A stretch of 17,971 nt of DNA from NCBI GenBank assembly GCA_000438015.1, contig FR901616.1, positions 13,464 to 31,434 on the forward strand, read 5' to 3'. A program made the position numbers and the translations under genes. This DNA is from Coraliomargarita sp. CAG:312 (GTDB lineage: Bacteria; Verrucomicrobiota; Verrucomicrobiia; Opitutales; Intestinicryptomonadaceae). Positions 7,120 through 16,100 of the stretch are shown here, in pieces (the stretch's first letter is position 1; each line of letters starts with the position of its first letter). The notes beneath the pieces are model-generated. The model worked only from the letters and a program-made list of their open reading frames with translations, made no database searches and had not been told where the DNA came from.

Positions 7120-7192
7120 TCTAATAAAGACTTTTTATATGCAAGGGCTTATTGCGCCCAAAAATAGCACCAGCACTTTAATTAGATACCCG

Positions 7193-10100
7193 ATGAAAAA
7201 ATTTCTTTTCAGCACACTGTTTACAACGGTTATATTCTCGCAGTTGGCGTCTTTTGCCGCGACGCCCGAGTATATAATAGAGAGCGAGCGAAGAGCATAT
7301 CAAGACGTTAAGCTTGGCGGCGCCGGCAATGTCTGGAGCGCTGAAGGCAGGTGGACAAACGGCGTTCCGGGGCAGGCGGATAATATTCTTTATAGGACCG
7401 GTTTGGGGTATGGGTCCAAAAATGGCAACGGCGTCACCGATACAGAGCTTGTCGTGGATATGGACCGCTACGTCTATGTTGACGGCGTAAGTTCTTCGGC
7501 TCCGCTTAGGGTGTCTTATTTTTCTTTTAACAACCACTGGAATATTCCTTCGACACTTTCGTCCATAGACAATAAGAATCTTGAAATAATGGTGAGTTCG
7601 GATCCGGCTTATATGGATTTCGGATTCAGCCTTCTGGGTATTGAGTCGTTAAGGGGGTCCAGGGGCAGTTTTATGGATCCTACTAATAGTTCTTATACTG
7701 GTAGAATTGCCAAGTATTTGGATACTTTCTTAAATTTGAACCTCGTTTTTTCCGCTACTGGGGAATATAAGCGGGCTGGGGTGCAGAATAATTCCCAAGG
7801 AGTGATGACTTTCGAGGCGTCCGGCACTATCGACGCCAACGACTTGACGCTTCCTGACTATACCGAAGGTTCCGACGGCAGCGTGTCCTATTCGGAGCTA
7901 AAAGCCAGCGGGATGGTTTTTGAGGTATCAAAGGCATTTACAAGGTATCATACCGGCGGAAACCTTGTTTTAAATTCGACTTTGCTGGGAACAGGGCAGA
8001 CGCTCGAGCTTCGTGAAAAATCGTCTTATGTGGCGGATGTAATGCAGTTCAGTTCTTCTCTTAGCGCATTTCCGTATCCGGAAATAATTGTCGGCGGTTC
8101 AGGCACAAACACTTTTAAAAACGCCATAGTTTCCACGCGCGTAAGGTTCGCAAAACAGAATGGCGCAACGGTTATAAGCGACGCAAATCCTTCCCTTGCA
8201 ATAGAGCGCGGCGCTGTGCTTGCATACGATTATTCCGACCAAGTTCCATCCAATACGGCGGTTGAATTCCGCACCCCAATGCCCCAGCCAGTTTACGGCT
8301 CCCGCGGCGTGAGCACCATGGATGAATGCGACAATATAGCGGGAACTTTAGAGTTGAACGGGAATTCCCAGACTTTTGGCGCCCTTACGGTTTCCCGGCT
8401 TGGCAAGGCTCCAACTATAGCGGTTATAGATTTTGGAGACAACGATACAAACCAGGTTGTGTCATTTGAGTCGTTTAGCACGTCGGACAGCATAAAGGGG
8501 CAGTCCAATAAGCTTCTTTTCAAGAATTACAAGATGGGCGCTGACCACATTTATATAAAAGAAAAGCCATCTTCGGAAGACGAGTCTTGCATTTATATAG
8601 TGGAGCTTACTACCGGCAAAGAGTCTTTGGCTGGAGCTCAATACGTCAGCGATGAGATCGGATGGGAATACATCCCCGATGTTTTGGAAATGATATCCAC
8701 TCCTACTTATGTTAAGAACGGAGACACGGTGACATTGAAAGTTTCCACCACGCTCTCTCCCATAGTTTGGTATAAATCTACCGACGGCGGAGCGACATTC
8801 AACCCGATTAGCGGGGCAACTTCCGACACATATTCATTCGTTGCCGGCGACCCCGAGAATCAGAACGCTTTTATATATAAGTGTACAGCCGGGGTTGGAG
8901 AATCTCAGAAAACGTCGGCGCAGTACAAATTAGACATCTTGTCTGAAGTTGTCATTGTCACACAGCCGCAGGATGTCATGACAAATAACGGACAAAAGGC
9001 GACGGTCTCTGTTTATGCTACGGGCAGCAACTTAAAATATCAATGGTACTTTTCCGAGGACGGCATAACTTGGACTAAGATTGAAGGAGCGACTTCCGCC
9101 CAATATGAATTTGTTGCAGATACAACTTATTCCGGCAAATTCTTTAGGTGCGAAATTACAAATCCCCTTACTACAACTCCGGTTGTTTCAAATGCGGCGA
9201 CTGTGGTTGTTGGTGTTCCTGCAGTAATTTTGGCAAATCCCCAAGAGCAGCTGGTAATAAGCTCGACAGATGCAACATTTACTTGCCTTGTTGAGAACGG
9301 GACTTCCGTTGACGCATATTGGCAGGTTTCAAAAGACGGCGGAGCAAGTTGGTCTAATGTGACCGAGGGGCAAAAGGGATATTTTGACTCAGAAGAAGGT
9401 AGGTTATATTATTATACTTATACCACGCCTTTCAATCTCGATACGCGCGACGGAAAAACTCTTTATCGCTGCGCGGTTCTAAATGCGGTAGGTTCTCCGA
9501 CCTTCTCTGAAGGCGCGCCGCTATATGCGTATTATACTCTCTATATCCTTCAGGATCCGGTCGATTGCGCTACTTCGCTAGACGGCACATTCACATTCTC
9601 CGCGAAGGTCATATGTTATAAGGATACGCCTCTTATTTACAACTTTGAAATGTCGACTTATTCTGGAGATACAAACTATTATTTCAGAGTTGAGGATACC
9701 AGCACTGAAGAAAATGTTGTCACTGTCACTTTCCCCGTTGGCGAGTTGGGATCTACCGGATACGATCCTCTGGTTTTTGACGGAGCATCCGCAGTATTCA
9801 ACTTTAAGCAGTCCGCTGTGTACGATGAAAACAATCAGGTTGTTCACTCTGGCGCCAGCAAGACTTCAAAACCCGCTGTACTGTATATTTATACAAAGCC
9901 AAATATCGTCACACAGCCCAAGAATGTTTATATTTCAGAGGGATCGTCCGAGGATGTTGTTTTCTCATTGGTCGCCGTAGGGTCAGAACCGATAACTTAC
10001 CAGTGGCAGCGTTCCAGGGACGGCGGCATAAGCTTCTCCGATATATCTGGGGCAAATGAGGCAACGTTCACTGAAACTTCCGAAAAAATAGACGGAACAC

Positions 10101-13100
10101 AGTATCGTTGCGCTGTTAAAAACAGCTATGGCACGACATATTCCAATATTGTGTTCCTCTATATAAGGCCTCCAATTATATTGGATGAAAATAATCCGGC
10201 CGACGTAAGCGTCGGGTTGTATGGTTCGGCGACATTTAACGTTATTGCGTCCGTTGAAAACAACAATCCAATAACATACCAGTGGTATGTTTCTGTTGAC
10301 GGCTCAGATTCAAATATGCAGCCGATTAGCGGGGCTACTTCTTCGACTCTGACGCTTAACGATATACCGTTTAGCTATAACGGCTATAAATATATGTGCG
10401 AGGTTTCAAACGCGAGCGATCCTCTAGATCCAGCCTCAACCATGACGATATCTTCAAGAATAGCAACCCTGACTGTTAGCCCGACTCCCATAATAGTGCA
10501 GCAGCCTGCGGATGTTTCCGTGATAGAGGGCGACACAGCGTCTTTCAACATAGTCGTAAACGGGGGCCAGTTGACATACACATGGTATTACAGCCCGGAT
10601 GGCGGCGTGTCATGGATAAGTATTCCAAATTCAAATTCTCCTACTTATACGGTAAGCGCCGAATACGCCATGAAAGGTTGGCTGTACTATTGCGAGGTTT
10701 CATATCCGGGAGGAGTGCTTACTTCAAACCAAGTTTCATTAACGGTGTCGCGCGGAGTCACTTTCATTGAGCAGCCTCAGAAGTGCGAAGTTTATACCGG
10801 AGAGACTGTTGAATTTAAAGTTAAGACTTATTGCCCAGAGTCGGGCGTCACATTCAAATGGCAGTATTCGTTTAATGGTTGGGAATGGACGGACTTTATC
10901 GCTCCGAACGGCAGCCACAAGACGGAAACGCTTACTTTTGCCGCGTCCGACGAATATCTAAACGCCCAGTTTAGATGCGTTGCCTACAACTATATGGGCA
11001 TACCGTTCTATTCCGATCCGGCAATTCTTTGGATTTACAAGTCGGTTGTAATAACCCGCCAGATAGACGACGGAAGCCCGCTTTTAGGGACTGTGTATGT
11101 CGGAGACGGCGTTGAGACTACGCTTTCGGTCGGTGCGGAGGGTCAGGAACCTCTTACGTACCTCTGGCAGTATCAAGATTCCGACGATCCAGTTGAATAT
11201 TTGGTGCATGTCTGCGGGCATGAACTAGAATCCGGGTCGACATGCGGCTACACGTACGATGATACGTATGAAACCGTAAAATGGAGCAATTTGCCGGACG
11301 ATTGGACATGCCCAAGCTGCGGAGCTCCCAAGAGCGAGTTCTCCGAGGAAACGAGGACGTCGGTTCTCTGGATTGACATTCCAAATTCAAATTCTCCGCA
11401 ATATACATTTGTTCCCACAATGGCTATGAATACCTATTCTTATAGGGTCATAGTGTCTAATCCGGGAGGTTCGGCAATTTCCAATCCCGTAACGTTGGCA
11501 GTGCGCACGCAATTGACGTTTAATTCGTCGTCGGGGTCGCAGATGGTCTTTGAAGGCGACACGGCAACATTCTCTGTTGATGTGGCTGGTGAAAATAAGG
11601 TTTACACTTGGTATGTAAGCTACGACAACGGGCTATCGTGGCAGGTTTTGCCGGCAGAAGAGGGAACGCTTACTCTCACAAATGTTTCCGCGGACTTAAT
11701 GAACGCAGTGTACTACTGCGAAATAACAAACGGATATTTCACAGTGACGTCCCCGGTTATGCAGCTCGGCGTATTCCCGACTCCGATTGTTTCTCCGGAA
11801 AGCATAAAGGCTCTTGAAGGCGACACGGTAAGTTTCGCGGTGACAAACGCCATGAGCCAGTACCAGACTCTCCAATGGATGGTGTCCAAAGACGGCGGCA
11901 ATTCATGGGAGGCTCTGCAGGGACAGACTTCCACAGAGTTGGTTTTGGCGGATTTGTCCATATCAATGAACGGGTATATGTACAGGTGCGATTCCGCAAC
12001 TTCAATGGGTAGCAAATCGTCTTCCAATGTTGTTGAGCTAGGCGTAAGTCCGGTTATATCAATAACCAAGCAGCCTGCAACGCAAGAGGTGTTGGCTGGA
12101 GATTCTGCCGAGTTTGAAGTTGTAGCAGACGGAGCCATCGGGTATGAATGGCAGTATTTTGATTATTCTGCCGGAGAATGGATGAAGATAACCGATTCCC
12201 GCTATGTCGGAACGGCGACTTCAAAACTGTCGCTCCCGACAGTCTTGGATTCAGACATTAATACAATGTTCCGCTGCCGCCTCTATAATGAAGCTTCGGA
12301 AGTATTTACTGAAAGCGCTAATTTGGTTGTGGTGGCGTCGGTAGAGATAAAGGTAAACCCGCAGTCCAGTTATTTGACTTATGTAGGCGCGGGAAGCATA
12401 ACCTTGACTGTTGAAGCCGAAGGGAAGAATCTAACGTACGATTGGCAGAAGTACAATGAAGCCACAGGGCAGTGGGAGTCCGTCGGTTGCTATGATCCGG
12501 TTTTGGTCTTGGATTCGCAGCTTTCATCTAACGGCTTGTACCGTTGCTATGTGAGCAACGCGGGCATGGGTGTTGTGTCTTCGGCATCCAGCGTTGTGGT
12601 GTGCGAGCCGTCCGAAGTTGTTGTTTCGATGCCGAAGGGATATGTTGGAGGCGACTTTAGCATGTCTGTTGCCAAGGTGCAGTCGGCGTCTTACCAATGG
12701 CAGTCTTCGTCGGACGGAAATGTTTGGGCCGATATAGCCGGCGCAAACTCTTCAACTTTGCAATTGTCAAATCTCACAAAAGGCATGAGCGGAACGCAGT
12801 ACCGTTGCGTAATAACGGCAAACGACGGGCAAATACAGTCTAATTCGTTTACGCTCGAAGTTGTAGACGCATTGGTTATAAAGTCGGCTCCTCAAAACAC
12901 AACCGTGCCGGGAGGCGCCGATATAGTGTTCGAAGTTGTGTGCGAGTCCGATCCGAGCGAGGCCACTTCATATCAATGGCAGATGTTCAGCTATGAGAGC
13001 AATGAATGGACTGATATCGAAGATGAAACAAACTCCACTTTAGAGTTAGTTGAACAGCGAGAGGAGAACAGCGGAATACTGTACCGCTGCAGAATTTCAA

Positions 13101-16100
13101 ACCGCGCGCAGACAATTTATACCGATACAGCAGTTTTGACTGTGAGCGATTCGATTGCAGTTTCGCCCGAAGTTTGCAATGTTGAGCTGAATCCTGAAAC
13201 AAAGCTGGGCACAGCGGAATTCTCCGTGGGAAATCTCGCATCGGCTCTTACTTATCAATGGCAGGTTTCTGCTGACAACGGTTTGAACTGGTCGGATATA
13301 TCCGGCGCAACTTCGCAAACTTTGCGCCTTGAGAATGTCTCCGTCTCTTACAACGGCTACAAATACCGCTGTGTTATAACGACTTCGGATTATTCGGTAA
13401 AGTCGCTGTCGGGCCAGATAGAAATCGACACGGCCGCCAAGATAATATTCCAGCCCGAAACGCAGACGGTGGATGCGGGAAGCAAAGTATCGTTTATGAT
13501 TGCCGTGTCGGGAGATGTCTCATACCAGTGGCAAAAGATGAGTTCCGGATCTTCAAGTTGGTCCAATATAGCGGGGGCAAACTCATACGCTTATGAATTT
13601 ACTGCGTCCTCTGCCGATAACGGCGCACAATTCAGATGCGTAGCGACTTCGGTTGCCGACGGAGTTGATTTAGTGTCCTTGGCAGCCCATCTCACTGTGG
13701 TAAATCCTGTTTCAATAGCAATAAACCAGGAAGATGATTCAGCGTATGAAATCAATGCCGTTTACGGATCCACTGTGACGATCGAGCCCACTATCGGCGA
13801 GCCTTCCGATATTTCTAACCTTGTATTTGATTGGCAGGTGTCCACAAACGGAGGCAAAACTTGGAACTCGGTTTCCAAGCAAACAGGGTCGTCCAAGTTG
13901 ACGCTTTATTCCGTGACGTCTTCAGCGATTTACCGTTGCGCTGTTTCCAACGGAGCCGACAGCAAGGCCACTTCCAAGGAATACAAAGTCAATATATACA
14001 ATTCGTTGCAGATAATAGAGCCGCTAAAGTCGTTTACAGTTTCGCGCGATAGCTCCGCCGAAATGACCTTTAAAGTAGCTGCTCCGTACGGCTCAAGCTT
14101 GGTTTACTTCTACCAAATAGGCAACAGTTCGTTCGAGCTGCCCGCAACGACCAGTACTACTTGCAAAATTACTCTTACGCCAGAAGAAGTAATAAATTAT
14201 GGCACAAGCAAAATTTATTACGGAGTGCGCATGGAGGGGCAGTCGGCTAGCGTGAGCGGAACGCCCATTACGATGACCCTCGTGACAGGAATGGCAAATT
14301 ACGCCACGACAGATACTGTTGTGTTCTCGTCGAAATACGACTCTTTGGATCAGACCCAGAGCCCCGCGACCTTTGTAAATACAAATATAGGCCCGGATAC
14401 AATGACATATTCTTGGACCAAGTATCAAATTACGGTCGATCCCGAAACGAACTTGCCAATAAGGGATGCCAATAAGCAATTTACGTATACGGGAACAGTG
14501 ATTGCCGGCGCGACGGACAAGACGTATGTCAAAGACAGTGTCACCGACGAGGACAGCAATTTCGTTTTGGCTTCAAATTCGACTGTCGGCGCAACAAACG
14601 TCAGCACGAAATATATGGCTTTGATAACCACTCCGGCAATAGAGATATTAAAACAGCCCGAATCTGTTTCTTCAGGGTATTACGGAAATGTGGTGTTTGA
14701 GTCTGCCGCAACGACTCCGGTATTGTCCGACGAGTTCCAAAAGAACATCTATACATATTACGTCGACGGTGTAAACGCGCTTGTTCCTTCGAACGATATC
14801 CTGCTTTCCCGCGCGAGCGTGTGGCAGGTCTCGACCGACGGTGGAACAACATGGTCAGATTTGTCTGGAGAGCATTCGGATACTTTGTCGTTTAACGAAG
14901 TCACTCCGGAACTCAACGGCAATATGTACCGCATAAAATACTATAACTATTTTGTGAAGGAATCCATATTTGCCGATTGCGTATGGAATATAGTTTACTC
15001 CAACGCCGTAAAGCTCGAGGTCTTGAAGCAGCCGGTAATAACAAAGCAGCCAGAAAGCTTAAGCTTGATTGAGGATGCCGGTGCGTCGTTTGCCGTCGAA
15101 TATAATTGCGGCAGGGAAACTGTGCAGTGGCAGGTTTCGACCGACGGCGGTAATACATGGCGCGATATTCAGGGCGCAAACTCGAAGACATATTCGATAT
15201 CAACTTCGTATGCAATGGACGGAAATATGTACCGCTGCTACATCGTAAATGATGGCGGAGTTGCGTTCTCTGATCCGGCAAAGATATCTGTCGGAGCGGC
15301 GGTTGAGATAAGGGAAAATCCCGAACCGCAAACTCAAGTAAGCGGACAAGTAGTGGAATTCAAATGCTCGGCCTCGACAGAAGGAAATATGTCGTACCAG
15401 TGGCAGATATCCTACGATATGGGAGCTACCTGGACCGATTATACGGGTCTGGACGGCTCGGATAAAGAATCGGTCTTGAAGGTGTTGGCAGACGATTCTC
15501 TGCACAATGCCATATTTAGATGCAAATTAACCTCGGTTGCAGCGGACGGCACAAATATTTATGCCGGCGCGACAAACGGAGCTGTATTGCATGTTTTGCC
15601 AAAGAATGAAATAGTCAATGCTCCGGATTTTGTTAACGCCGTAGCTGGCGGATCTGCCGAGCTGTTTGTAGAGGCTGCCGGACAGAATCTTTCATACCAA
15701 TGGCAAAAATATGACGGAGGCCTGTTTAAGGATATAGACGGGGCGACTTCCGCAACGTATGTCATAGCAAATGTTGCGCTAGATATGGACGGCTCAAGAT
15801 ATAGATGCCTGGTATACTCGGCAAATACATACTTCGATTCCGCGGAAATGGTGCTCAATGTTTACGAAGCAGTTGAAGTATCGAATGTTCCCGAATATGT
15901 TGAGGGCGTTGTCGGAGAATCTATAGTGTTGAAGTTTGATGTGGCAAATGCCACGGATTCTACAAAATATATATGGAAGCGCTTTGATTATTCCACTTCA
16001 ACTTGGGTTGATGTGACTTCGGATCCGCGCTATACGATTTCCGGTGCGTCGCTTACGATAAATTCCGCGACACTTGACGATCTAAACGCGCTATTTACAT

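Noticed and set aside
7139..7195. Upstream in-frame ATG at 7139 as the start of the giant gene
   Set aside because: It would place 18 non-signal residues before a standard MKKFLF... signal peptide and leave only about 13 nt of leader after the candidate promoter.
11189..11356. Rubredoxin-like segment as an assembly chimera or frameshift artefact
   Set aside because: The frame is continuous on both sides, codon choice matches the flanks, and the Ig strands before and after the insert complete one unit. A misjoin would be unlikely to preserve all three.
11713..12138. 141-codon minus-strand frame inside the giant gene
   Set aside because: The plus-strand frame here encodes clear Ig-like units 10-12; the minus-strand translation has no recognisable features.
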